DNA from: Flavobacteriales bacterium
GTDB lineage: Bacteria; Bacteroidota; Bacteroidia; Flavobacteriales_F; PHOS-HE28
NCBI GenBank assembly: GCA_016699575.1
Contig: CP064979.1
Coordinates: forward strand, 4,402,001 to 4,466,000
Length of the DNA: 64,000 bases
Direction of reading: 5' to 3'
Part shown: positions 25,253 through 34,052 of the stretch, one piece after another
Position numbering within the stretch: the first letter of the stretch is position 1
Layout: the number at the start of each line of letters is the position of its first letter
Notes under the pieces: model-generated
Databases searched by the model: none
Seen by the model: the letters and a program-made list of their open reading frames with translations, nothing else
What the model was told of the DNA's origin: nothing
Translations under genes and position numbers: made by a program

Positions 25253-26254
25253 ATGAGCAACGTTTACTACCCCGATTATCTGCAACTGGACAAGATCCTC
25301 GGCGCGCAGGCACCCGAAAGCGAGAAGCACGGGCAACCCGCCCACGATGAGATGCTCTTCATCATCATCCACCAGGCCTACGAGCTCTGGTTCAAGCAGA
25401 TCCTGCACGAGGTGGGCAGCGTTATGTCGCTGTTCGCGGACGGCCACATCGATGACAACGCCGGCGAGCTGTCCATTGCCGTGCATCGCCTGCGCCGTGT
25501 GAACACCATCCTGCAAGTGCTGGTGCACCAGATGGACGTCCTGGAGACGATGACGCCGCTCGACTTCCTCGACTTCCGCGACATGCTCCGACCGGCCAGC
25601 GGTTTCCAGAGCATGCAGTTCAAGGTGGCCGAGGCCAAGCTGGGCCTGCGTATGGACCACCGCTTCGGCAAGCAGTACTACACCAGCCAGCTGAAGCCCG
25701 AGCACAAGGCAATGATCGAAGCGCTGGAGGGAAAACCCACGCTCATCGAACAGGTGGACCAGTGGTTGGAACGCATGCCCTTCTTCGACGCGAAGTACTG
25801 GCCAGGCGAAGCGCCGTTCTTCCAGCGCATGAAGGACATCTACGCCTCAACCCTCGTTGAAGGCGAGCGGGACAACATCAAGCTCTGGGAAGCACGCTTC
25901 GAACAGAACGACCCTGCACGCCGTCTCAGTCCTGCCGCGGCGCGCGCCGCGGTGTTCATCATGCTCTACCGCGATGAGCCGATCTTCCAACAGCCCTACC
26001 GCTTCCTGGAGGCGCTGCTCGACATCGATGAGCAATTGGCCCACTGGCGCAGCCGCCACCTGAACATGGTGCGCCGCATGATCGGCATGCGCATGGGCAC
26101 TGGCGGCAGCACCGGCAGCGGCTACCTCAAAGGCGCGCTGGACAGCCATTACATCTTCGGCGAGATCGCTGAGCTGAGCAGTTTCCTCATCGAACGACGG
26201 AGACTTCCACAGTTGCCGGAGGGGTTGAGGAGAGTGATGGGGTTCGGGGCCTAA
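25253..26254 (+). CDS. kynA: Tryptophan 2,3-dioxygenase
   Basis: 333 residues, a helical haem enzyme that opens the indole ring of Trp with O2 to give N-formylkynurenine, the first step of the kynurenine pathway. The substrate-binding core HDEMLFIIIHQAYELWFKQILHE is at 31-53, followed by the typical LRRVNTILQVLVHQ and LDFLDFRDMLRPASGFQS. Haem-ligand His is expected in the C-terminal third, and SGYLKGALDSHYIFGEI matches the family end. No other kynurenine genes are nearby. The stop overlaps that of the convergent beta-CASP gene. Confidence 0.96.
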   Translation: MSNVYYPDYLQLDKILGAQAPESEKHGQPAHDEMLFIIIHQAYELWFKQILHEVGSVMSLFADGHIDDNAGELSIAVHRLRRVNTILQVLVHQMDVLETMTPLDFLDFRDMLRPASGFQSMQFKVAEAKLGLRMDHRFGKQYYTSQLKPEHKAMIEALEGKPTLIEQVDQWLERMPFFDAKYWPGEAPFFQRMKDIYASTLVEGERDNIKLWEARFEQNDPARRLSPAAARAAVFIMLYRDEPIFQQPYRFLEALLDIDEQLAHWRSRHLNMVRRMIGMRMGTGGSTGSGYLKGALDSHYIFGEIAELSSFLIERRRLPQLPEGLRRVMGFGA

Positions 26255-27660
26255 ACCTCGAACCGCTCCTTCCTCTTCGGCACCACCACGCTCTTGAAGC
26301 CGGCCTCCTCGCACTTGGCCTTCAATGCGCTAAGACCCTTCTCAATGCCGTGCACGAGGAACGTCCGTTGCACTTTGCTTGCATCCTGGCAACTGAGGTA
26401 GCGCATCAGTTCGCTCTGCCCCGCATGCGCGCTGTAGAACTCCATGCACAGGATGCTTGCCTTCACCGGGATCGCATCACCGAAGATCCGCACTTCGGGC
26501 TGACCTTCCAGCAGCTTGGCTCCCAACGAACCCGGCGCACAGAATCCTACCACGAGCACAGCATTGCGCTCATCGGCCAGGTTGTAGCGCAGGTGGTGCC
26601 GTATGCGCCCCGCTTCCATCATGCCACTGGCGGCGATGATGATGCAAGGCTCCGTTCGGGCATTGAGGGCTTTGCTCTCCTCGGCCTTCTGCACCCATTG
26701 CACGCCATGGAAGCCGAACAGGTCGGGGTCGCGTTCCAGTTCGGCGCGCACGTCCTCCTGCAACAAGTTGCTGTGGCCGCGGTAAACACCCGTGGCATTG
26801 ATGCTAAGCGGACTGTCCACGAACACCGGTATGCGGGGCAACTTGCCTGCATTGCTGAGCGCGTTCAACGTGTATAGGATCTCCTGTGTCTTGCCGATGC
26901 TGAAAGCCGGGATGAGCAGCTTGCCGCCCTGCTCAACGCACACGCGCTGCACGTGGTGCAGCAGTTCGTCGTGGGCGACTTCCACGGGCGCATGATCGCG
27001 ATCGCCGTAGGTGCTTTCGCAGATCAGCACGTCGCACTGCGGAAAGGGCGCTGGATCGGGTAGCAGACGGTCCACATAGCGGCCCACATCGCCGGTGAAA
27101 CTGATCCGGCGCGTTCCCTCGGGCTGTGCGATGGCCAGGTGCACGGCGGCACTGCCAAGGATGTGGCCCGCATCCGTGAAAGTCAGCTCCACGCCCGGCA
27201 GTATCTCCTGTGCCTTCCCATACGGTACGGTCTGCATTCGGGCCAGAACGGGCTTTACGTCATCAACGGTGTAGAGCGGTTCGGGCCACTCCGGGTTCCG
27301 GCCTTGCTTCTTCGCGCGCTTGGTGTCGAACTCGAAATCGCTTTCCTGGATGCGCGCGCTGTCCTCCAGCATGATGGCGCAGAGATCGCGCGTGGCGGGC
27401 GTGCACCAGATGGGCCCGTTGAAGCCTTCGGCGACGAAGCGTGGCAACAAGCCGCTGTGATCGATATGGGCGTGGCTGAGCACCACGACGTCCACTTCAT
27501 GCGGTGCAAAACCGAAATACCGGTTGCGTTTATCGCTTTCGTGTCCTTCGCCCTGGCTCATACCGCAATCGAGCAGGATGCGCTTGCCGTCCACTTCCAC
27601 CAGATGCTTGCTACCGGTCACGGTGCCGGCCGCCCCATAGAACGAAATGCTGATCGCCAT
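26251..27660 (-). CDS. MBL-fold beta-CASP RNA-processing-type hydrolase
   Basis: 469 residues. The metallo-beta-lactamase domain shows HxHxDH as HAHIDH (63-68), AGHILGSA, and GDVGRY. The beta-CASP insertion (about 190-390) has FVDSPL and IIAASGMMEAGRIRHHL. A C-terminal KH-like RMMBL segment has EFYSAHAGQSELMRYL. This is the YsiA/KH-MBL group related to CPSF73, usually endo- or exoribonucleases using two zinc ions. The ATG at 27660 starts the canonical MAISISFYGAAGTVTGS. Confidence 0.93.
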   Translation of the reverse strand: MAISISFYGAAGTVTGSKHLVEVDGKRILLDCGMSQGEGHESDKRNRYFGFAPHEVDVVVLSHAHIDHSGLLPRFVAEGFNGPIWCTPATRDLCAIMLEDSARIQESDFEFDTKRAKKQGRNPEWPEPLYTVDDVKPVLARMQTVPYGKAQEILPGVELTFTDAGHILGSAAVHLAIAQPEGTRRISFTGDVGRYVDRLLPDPAPFPQCDVLICESTYGDRDHAPVEVAHDELLHHVQRVCVEQGGKLLIPAFSIGKTQEILYTLNALSNAGKLPRIPVFVDSPLSINATGVYRGHSNLLQEDVRAELERDPDLFGFHGVQWVQKAEESKALNARTEPCIIIAASGMMEAGRIRHHLRYNLADERNAVLVVGFCAPGSLGAKLLEGQPEVRIFGDAIPVKASILCMEFYSAHAGQSELMRYLSCQDASKVQRTFLVHGIEKGLSALKAKCEEAGFKSVVVPKRKERFEV

Positions 27661-27727
27661 GGGGCGAAGGTCGCGCGCAGCATCGTGCGCACCACTCACG
27701 CTTCTATATTGGCCCGACACCGAACGC

Positions 27728-30646
27728 ATGCAGCACCCCTACTCCGGTCGCGCGCCGTGGCGCAAGCAGTTCACCTGCTGGCTCTGCGCCTTGCTCGCCA
27801 TGGCCTTGGCTTCCATGGCCAACGCGCAGTACACCTTGAAGGGCAAGGTGACGGACAGCGGCACCGGTGAGCCGCTGTTCAGTGCCAGTGTCGGCTTGAA
27901 GGGCACCAACAACATGGTGCTCACAGAGGACGATGGAAGCTTCGCCCTGAAAGTTGACGGCCTTCCACCTTACACGTTGGTCATTGCGATGATCGGCTAC
28001 GGACGGCAGGAGGTAGTGGTGCAGAGCCTCGACCAGGAACTGAAGTTCAAGCTCACTACCGAACAAGTGGTACTGAAAGAGACGAAGGTGCGCGGCAAGC
28101 GGATCAGCGAAAAGACGAAACAAGCGGCGCTCACCGTGGAAAGCATGGACCTCATCGCCATCCGCGAAGCGGCCAGCGGCGATTTCTACGAAAGCCTCGG
28201 GAACCTCAAAGGCGTTGACATGACAGCGGCCAGTTTCGGCTTCAAGGTCATCAATACCCGCGGCTTCAACAGCACCAGCCCGGTGCGGTCGTTGCAACTG
28301 ATCGACGGTGTGGACAACCAGAGCCCGGGGCTCAACTTCAGTTTGGGCAACTTCCTGGGTGCAAGCGACCTGGACGTGATGAAGGTGGACGTGATCGCTG
28401 GAGCGAGCAGCGCGTTCTACGGTCCAGGTGCGTTCAACGGCGTGATCAACATGACCACCAAAAGCCCGTGGTTGTTCCCCGGCCATGCGGTGACCTTCAA
28501 GATGGGCGAGCGGGGATTGAAGGATATGGCGCTGCGCTTCGCGGAGATCTTCAAGAACAAGAAGGGCCGCCCCAACTGGGCCTTCAAGGTGAACCTGAGC
28601 GGCATGATGGCCGATGACTGGGAAGCGACCAGTCGCGAAGCCACGGTGAACAGCCCCACAGGCACCGGCAACCCCGGCCGCTACGATGCCGTGAACGTGT
28701 ACGGCGACGAGAGCACCACGGTGAACAACGACGCATCGAGGGATTCGCTCGAGAACATCAACTACCCGGGCTTGGGCACATGGTTGCGTCGCGGGTACAA
28801 CGAGGAAGACCTGGTGGATTACAGCACACGGAACCTGAAGATCGGCGCGGCCGTCCACCACCGCTTCACCGATAGCCTTGAGCTGGTCCTGGCCAGCAAC
28901 TACAGCACAGGCAGCACGGTGTACCAAGGCGACAACCGCTACCGCTTGAAAAACGTCCAGTTCTGGCAGCAGCGGTTGGAACTGCGCAACGAGGGGAAAT
29001 GGTTCCTGCGCGGCTACCTGACCAGCGAGGACGCAGGCGATACCTACGACATCTTCACCACGGGCGTGCGGCTCCAGGAAGCCACGGGTGAAAGCACCAG
29101 CGACTGGAACCTCCGCTACCAATCGCTTTACAGCAACTGGATCGTCAACGGTAACCTGAACAACAGTGCGGAGTTCATCGACCTGGGCGAGGCCCCTGGG
29201 GCGGGCTTCACTTCCGTGGCCGGTTACACCGCGTATCTGGACAGTTTCGTTACAGCGAACCAAGCGATGTTCACGGGCTTCCATCAATCGGTGCTCGATT
29301 CGGTGAACAGTGTCAATTCAGGTTTCGTGACGCCCTTCTTCGAGCCGGGTACCGCTCGCTTCGACAGCGCGTTCGCCGCCATTGCGAGCAAGCGGTTCAC
29401 GGAGGGCGGCTCGCTCTTCTTCGATCGCAGCAAGCTGGCCCACGTCATGGGCGAATACCGTTTCAAACCCTCGTTCGGCGACATCGTGATCGGCGGCAAT
29501 CACCGCTGGTACATGCCCAACAGCGCGGGTACCATTTTCAAGGACACGGGCGATGTGGTGATCCGCAACCGCGAGTTCGGCGTGTATGCGGGGCTCGAAG
29601 GGAGGATGCTGGAGGACAAACTGCGCCCTACGATAACCGTGCGCGTGGACAAGAACCAGAATTTCGATGCAGTGGTGAGCCCGGCCGCATCACTGGTTTA
29701 CCTGCCGAACAAAGACAACGTCTTCCGTGTGAGCGCATCACGTGCGGTGCGCAACCCAACGTTGGCCGATCAATACCTCTACTACAACGTCGGACGTGCG
29801 ATCCTTCTAGGGAACATCGAGGGCCAGTTCGCTGAGGGAGCCGACGACCTGTTCACCATCGAGAGCTTCAACGAATACCGGAACGCCGAGTCGCTCTCTG
29901 CCGGCGTGAGCCGCCTGGACTATTTCCATGTCGACCCGGTGCGCCCCGAGAAGGTGTTCACCCTGGAGGGCGGTTATCGGGGAACCTTGGGCCGCCGGAT
30001 CTATGTGGACATGGGAGCCTACCACTCGTGGTACACCGACTTCATCGGTTATGTGATCGGCATCGATGGCGAGTTCGACGCGAGCGGTTTCCCGATCGGG
30101 GGCCTGCAGGTGTACCGCCTGGCGGCGAACGCCGCATCCCAAGTGACCACGTTCGGCGCGAACGCAGGGCTGAACTACTACCGCGACAACCATGTCTGGT
30201 CCGTCAACTACAGTTGGAACCGGTTGACAAGCGGCGCGGACGACCCGATCATCCCTGCGTTCAACACGCCCGAGCACAAGTTCAACATCGGCCTCACCGG
30301 CCACGATATCCGCATCAGCGACAACGAACGCGTGAAGTTCGGCTGGGGCCTCAATTACCGTTTCATCCAGGGCTTCACCTTCGAAGGGTCACCGCAGTTC
30401 ACCGGTGACCTGCCGACGTACGACATGCTTGACCTACAGATGAACCTCTCCTGGCCAAAGGCCCATACCATGCTGAAAGTGGGCGCCAGTAATATCCTGG
30501 GCGTTGTGCCCCTATTCGATCCCGACGTGCCGGGCGACGAACGCTTGGTACGCGCCTGGGACAATGACGTGATGATGGTGTTCGGCGGCCCGCGCGTAGG
30601 GCGACTGGCGTACGTGCAGTTGATCTACGAACTGAACAACCGGTAG
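27728..30646 (+). CDS. TonB-dependent outer-membrane receptor
   Basis: 972 residues. A signal peptide ends at about 34 (ASMANAQ), then a CarboxypepD_reg-like domain (YTLKGKVTDSGTGEPLFSASV..., about 35-115), a plug domain (about 150-270, VINTRGFNSTSPVRSLQLIDGVDN and AGASSAFYGPGAFNGVINMTTKSP), and a large beta-barrel. It is not paired with a SusD-like gene, which argues against a polysaccharide-uptake pair. The next gene is a secreted hydrolase-like protein. The ligand is unknown; iron chelates, peptides or small organics are all possible. Divergent from the beta-CASP gene with 67 bases between them. Confidence 0.94.
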   Translation: MQHPYSGRAPWRKQFTCWLCALLAMALASMANAQYTLKGKVTDSGTGEPLFSASVGLKGTNNMVLTEDDGSFALKVDGLPPYTLVIAMIGYGRQEVVVQSLDQELKFKLTTEQVVLKETKVRGKRISEKTKQAALTVESMDLIAIREAASGDFYESLGNLKGVDMTAASFGFKVINTRGFNSTSPVRSLQLIDGVDNQSPGLNFSLGNFLGASDLDVMKVDVIAGASSAFYGPGAFNGVINMTTKSPWLFPGHAVTFKMGERGLKDMALRFAEIFKNKKGRPNWAFKVNLSGMMADDWEATSREATVNSPTGTGNPGRYDAVNVYGDESTTVNNDASRDSLENINYPGLGTWLRRGYNEEDLVDYSTRNLKIGAAVHHRFTDSLELVLASNYSTGSTVYQGDNRYRLKNVQFWQQRLELRNEGKWFLRGYLTSEDAGDTYDIFTTGVRLQEATGESTSDWNLRYQSLYSNWIVNGNLNNSAEFIDLGEAPGAGFTSVAGYTAYLDSFVTANQAMFTGFHQSVLDSVNSVNSGFVTPFFEPGTARFDSAFAAIASKRFTEGGSLFFDRSKLAHVMGEYRFKPSFGDIVIGGNHRWYMPNSAGTIFKDTGDVVIRNREFGVYAGLEGRMLEDKLRPTITVRVDKNQNFDAVVSPAASLVYLPNKDNVFRVSASRAVRNPTLADQYLYYNVGRAILLGNIEGQFAEGADDLFTIESFNEYRNAESLSAGVSRLDYFHVDPVRPEKVFTLEGGYRGTLGRRIYVDMGAYHSWYTDFIGYVIGIDGEFDASGFPIGGLQVYRLAANAASQVTTFGANAGLNYYRDNHVWSVNYSWNRLTSGADDPIIPAFNTPEHKFNIGLTGHDIRISDNERVKFGWGLNYRFIQGFTFEGSPQFTGDLPTYDMLDLQMNLSWPKAHTMLKVGASNILGVVPLFDPDVPGDERLVRAWDNDVMMVFGGPRVGRLAYVQLIYELNNR

Positions 30647-30736
30647 GCATGCCTACTTTCGGGGCGAACCCTTCCCATAGGGATGCATCCCAATGGGCCC
30701 GGCAACGATCAACGAACCAAACCAAAACGACAGGAC

Positions 30737-32551
30737 ATGAAACGAACCCTACGCAATGGTGCACTTGCTTTCGGCGTGCTCGCCGCTGGTGCGGTCACTG
30801 CGCAAACGCGGTACATCGATGAGGTGTTCACCGACGCGGAGATCACGGTGACCAGCAACGTTATTTACGGTACCAACATCGATTTCCTCCGCAGCGTTTT
30901 CACCCAGCCCGCCATTTACGGGCCCGAGATCGTGCAGCTGCAGACCTTGGTGAGCACGCAACAACCGATCCCGGCTGACTTCTATAGCCCCGACACGAAC
31001 CTGACCAAGGTGAAGGTGACGGACCTGAGGATGGACGTTTACCAACCCGACCAGGGCGTGGACACCGTAGCTGCACGCCCGGTGATCCTGTACCTGCACA
31101 CGGGCAACCTGCTCCCGCCGCCCTTCAATGGCAGCCCGAACGGCTTGAGGACCGATAGCTGTGCCGTAGTGGCCTGCCAGAAGCTCGCGAAACGCGGTTA
31201 CGTGGCCATCAGCGTGTCCTACCGCGGTGGTTGGAACCCGCTGGGTGCGACCGTGCAAGTACGCCGAGGCACCCTGCTGAACGCGGTGTACCGAGCCATC
31301 CATGACGTGAAGCAGTGCACCCGCACCCTTCGTGCGGATGCAGCCGGTTCGAACTTATACGCCATCAACCCGGACAAGTTGACCGTTTGGGGCGAAGGCA
31401 CCGGTGGCTACATCGCATTGGCCGACGCCACCATGGACGACCCCGCTGAACTGTTCGTTCCCAAGTTCCGCCCCAACCCGTTCGATCCCACGATCAGTTA
31501 CATCGACACGAACCTGGTGGGCAACCTTGAGGGCTTGAACGGACAATTGGCCCTGTACCGGGACAATGGCTTCAGCACCGAGGTGAACATGTGCGTGAAC
31601 ATGGGCGGCGCGCTCGCCGATACGACTTGGTTGGAGCAGGGTGATGTTCCCATGGTGAGCATGCACACCGTGCGCGACGACTTCGCACCCTTCGAGTACG
31701 GCTTGGTGATCGTGCCCACCACGAACGAGGAGGTCGTGGATGTCCCTGGCCCGAACAAGTTCATCCCGTTGGCCGTGAGCTACGGTAACAATGCTTCGTT
31801 CGAGAACCTCAGCAACGACCCCATCACCGCTGCGGCCCGTGCTCTCTACGGCACGACTTGGGACCGTTTCGGTGACGGCGGCGCACCCACCACGGTGACC
31901 ATCGCGAACGCTGAAGGGCTGTACCCCTTCGTTCGCGACCTGCGTCCATGGAAGGCCAATGAAGCAAGCCCCTGGCAGTGGTGGGACCAGAGCAGCATCC
32001 TTGCGCAACAGATCGTGGATCCCGGTCCCCCTCCTGTAACTGCCAACCAGGCCAGCCTGTTGAGCAACCCGGACATGACGAGCGCGAAAGGCCGTGCCTA
32101 CTTGGATACTTGCATAGGCTACGCAGCCCCACGCATCGTTTGCGCACTTCAACTGGGTCCTTGCGCCTTGGGCACGCCTGATTGCCTCGGTGTGATCGAC
32201 GGACCCGATGTGCCCGGCCAACCCTGCGATGATGGCAACGCGAACACGGTGAACGATTCGTGGACGGTGAACTGCGACTGCATCGGCCAGCCCATCGGCA
32301 TCAACGAACCCGCCGCCGCAGCCGCCTTGGTGCTCGCTCCGAACCCCGCGCAGGACGTATTGCGCATCAGCAGCCCGGCCGGTAAAGTGCTCGGCTACAC
32401 GGTGCATGCCACCGACGGCCGCCTGATCCACAACGCCAGCGTGAACACGAACAGCATCATGCTGGAGCGTGGTAACCTGGAGAGCGGCAGCTACTTCATA
32501 ACGCTGCAGTTCGCTGACGGCCGTGCGGTGCGCCGTGTTGTGTTCAACTAG
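30737..32551 (+). CDS. Secreted alpha/beta-hydrolase-like protein with T9SS domain, nucleophile Ser replaced
   Basis: 604 residues. A signal peptide (ends AVTAQ, about 23) and an esterase-like alpha/beta core (RPVILYLHTGN oxyanion region at 114-124; GYVAISVSYRGGWNP; LLNAVYRAIHDVKQCTRTLR) lead to the expected nucleophile elbow. It reads WGEGTGG (218-224), so the GxSxG Ser is Gly221 (codon GGC at 31397-31399). A Cys-containing segment and a T9SS sorting domain (LAPNPAQDVLRISSP...LESGSYFITLQFADGR) complete it. It is probably a catalytically dead, surface-exposed relative of carboxylesterases. A TACTTTCG promoter-like element lies at 30654-30661. Confidence 0.88.
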   Translation: MKRTLRNGALAFGVLAAGAVTAQTRYIDEVFTDAEITVTSNVIYGTNIDFLRSVFTQPAIYGPEIVQLQTLVSTQQPIPADFYSPDTNLTKVKVTDLRMDVYQPDQGVDTVAARPVILYLHTGNLLPPPFNGSPNGLRTDSCAVVACQKLAKRGYVAISVSYRGGWNPLGATVQVRRGTLLNAVYRAIHDVKQCTRTLRADAAGSNLYAINPDKLTVWGEGTGGYIALADATMDDPAELFVPKFRPNPFDPTISYIDTNLVGNLEGLNGQLALYRDNGFSTEVNMCVNMGGALADTTWLEQGDVPMVSMHTVRDDFAPFEYGLVIVPTTNEEVVDVPGPNKFIPLAVSYGNNASFENLSNDPITAAARALYGTTWDRFGDGGAPTTVTIANAEGLYPFVRDLRPWKANEASPWQWWDQSSILAQQIVDPGPPPVTANQASLLSNPDMTSAKGRAYLDTCIGYAAPRIVCALQLGPCALGTPDCLGVIDGPDVPGQPCDDGNANTVNDSWTVNCDCIGQPIGINEPAAAAALVLAPNPAQDVLRISSPAGKVLGYTVHATDGRLIHNASVNTNSIMLERGNLESGSYFITLQFADGRAVRRVVFN

Positions 32552-32569
32552 GTCATAACTCCTTCACGG

Positions 32570-32605
32570 GAAAAGGGCTCCGCCATGCGGGGCCCTTTTT
32601 CTTTG
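32570..32605 (+). terminator. Rho-independent terminator
   Basis: aaaagggctcc and gcggggcccttttt form a long GC-rich hairpin ending in a T run, located 20-55 bases after the stop of the hydrolase-like gene and just ahead of murQ. Confidence 0.8.
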
Positions 32606-32611
32606 TGCATC

Positions 32612-33418
32612 ATGCAACGCATAACCGAGCAACCCAGCAACCACGACCACCTCGAGAAGAAGAGCACGGAAGAACTGCTGCGCGGGATCAACGCCGAAGA
32701 CAGCAAGGTTGCGGCCGCCGTGCAGGCGACCATCCCGTCCATCCTTCCGCTCGTGGATGCCATTGCCGAACGCATCGTGCGGGGTGGCCGGTTGTTCTAT
32801 ATGGGGGCCGGCACGAGCGGCCGTTTGGGCATCGTGGACGCCAGCGAGTGCCCGCCCACGTTCGGTGTGCCGCACGGCATGGTCATGGGCCTTATTGCAG
32901 GCGGCGACAGCGCTATCCGCAAAGCCGTGGAATTTGCGGAGGACGATACCGCGCAAGGCTGGAAAGACCTTCAGGAACACGCTATCGGCCAGGACGATAC
33001 TGTGATCGGCATCGCAGCCAGCGGCTCCACGCCCTACGTCATCGGAGCGTTGAAAGCGTGCAACGAAGCAGGTATCCTTACCGGGTGCATCACATGCAAT
33101 CCGGGCAGCCCCGTAACTCAAGTGGCGAAGCACCCGGTGGTTGCGGTCGTGGGACCGGAGTACGTAACGGGTAGCACGCGCATGAAAAGCGGCACCGCTC
33201 AGAAACTGATCCTGAACATGATCAGCACAAGTGTGATGATCAAGTTGGGCCGTGTGAAGGGCAACCGCATGGTGGACATGCAGCTGAGCAATAACAAGCT
33301 CATCGACCGGGGCACCCGGATGGTGATGGAAGGCTTGGGCGTGGATTACGCCAAAGCGAACGAACTACTGAAGGTGCACGGAAGCGTTCGGAAGGCCGTG
33401 GAAGCCTGGGCGAAGTGA
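32612..33418 (+). CDS. murQ: N-acetylmuramic acid 6-phosphate etherase
   Basis: 268 residues. Cytosolic lyase that removes D-lactate from MurNAc 6-phosphate, giving GlcNAc 6-phosphate in peptidoglycan recycling. The SIS-domain core shows GAGTSGRLGIVDASECPPTFG (about 64-84), GIAASGSTPYVIGAL (about 135-149), and the signature STRMKSGTAQKLILNMIS (about 189-206). The N-terminal TEQPSNHDHLEKKSTEELLRGIN is the standard opening. Slightly shorter than the E. coli enzyme at the C-terminus, as usual for Bacteroidota. The start at 32612 follows the terminator of the preceding gene. Confidence 0.96.
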   Translation: MQRITEQPSNHDHLEKKSTEELLRGINAEDSKVAAAVQATIPSILPLVDAIAERIVRGGRLFYMGAGTSGRLGIVDASECPPTFGVPHGMVMGLIAGGDSAIRKAVEFAEDDTAQGWKDLQEHAIGQDDTVIGIAASGSTPYVIGALKACNEAGILTGCITCNPGSPVTQVAKHPVVAVVGPEYVTGSTRMKSGTAQKLILNMISTSVMIKLGRVKGNRMVDMQLSNNKLIDRGTRMVMEGLGVDYAKANELLKVHGSVRKAVEAWAK

Positions 33419-33419
33419 A

Positions 33420-34043
33420 CTAGCGGGGCAGTGCGGCGAGGATGGCCTTCACGCTCATGCGCTCCTTGTAGTCCTCTTCGAAGTGCATCGCCGCGATCCG
33501 GCCATCACTGCCGATGACGAACGTGGCCGGCACAGGCAGCACGCCGTCAGTGTTTCCGTTGGATCCGTCCACGTTGATCCCGACGAGCTTCAACCGCTTC
33601 TTCTTCTTTGCGTCCATGAAGTATGCAGTACCGTACGCGCACATGATGGAATAACCGGAATCGTGCACCACGCCGAAGGTGGCTCCGCTCTTGCGGATGA
33701 TGTCCTCGGAACTCTCCGGCAATTCAGGTGAAACGGCGACCACCGTTGCGTTCCGGTCGAGCAACAGTTGCAAACTGTCCTGCAAATGGCTCATGTGCTT
33801 GTTGCAGTACGGGCACCAAGCGCCGCGGTAGAAGACCAGCACCACGGGTCCTTTGGCAAGCGCCTGTCCAAGCCGGAGCGTATCGCCATGGTTATCCGTC
33901 GCCGTGAACAGTGGAGCTGAATCCCCTACCCTCAGTTCCGCAACGCTATCGCACGGGTGGCCTATTGAAATGGGTTCTTGGCCCGCAATTCCAAAAGCAT
34001 GGACCAACAAAGAGCAACTGATCAGGAGCCGCAGCATAGCCAT
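33420..34043 (-). CDS. Exported AhpC/TSA-type peroxiredoxin-like protein
   Basis: 207 residues. A signal-peptide-like N-terminus (MLRLLISCSLLVHAFGIAGQ) is followed by a thioredoxin-fold AhpC/TSA domain with LVFYRGAWCPYCNKHMSHLQ (CPYC motif near residue 80) and a VPATFVIGSDGRIAAMHFEEDYKERM end. The CxxC at the peroxidatic position fits the PRX-like 2 subgroup. It probably reduces peroxides or protein thiols in the periplasm. It follows the upstream minus-strand gene by 9 bases, so it is likely co-transcribed. Confidence 0.85.
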   Translation of the reverse strand: MAMLRLLISCSLLVHAFGIAGQEPISIGHPCDSVAELRVGDSAPLFTATDNHGDTLRLGQALAKGPVVLVFYRGAWCPYCNKHMSHLQDSLQLLLDRNATVVAVSPELPESSEDIIRKSGATFGVVHDSGYSIMCAYGTAYFMDAKKKKRLKLVGINVDGSNGNTDGVLPVPATFVIGSDGRIAAMHFEEDYKERMSVKAILAALPR

Positions 34044-34052
34044 TAATGTTCT

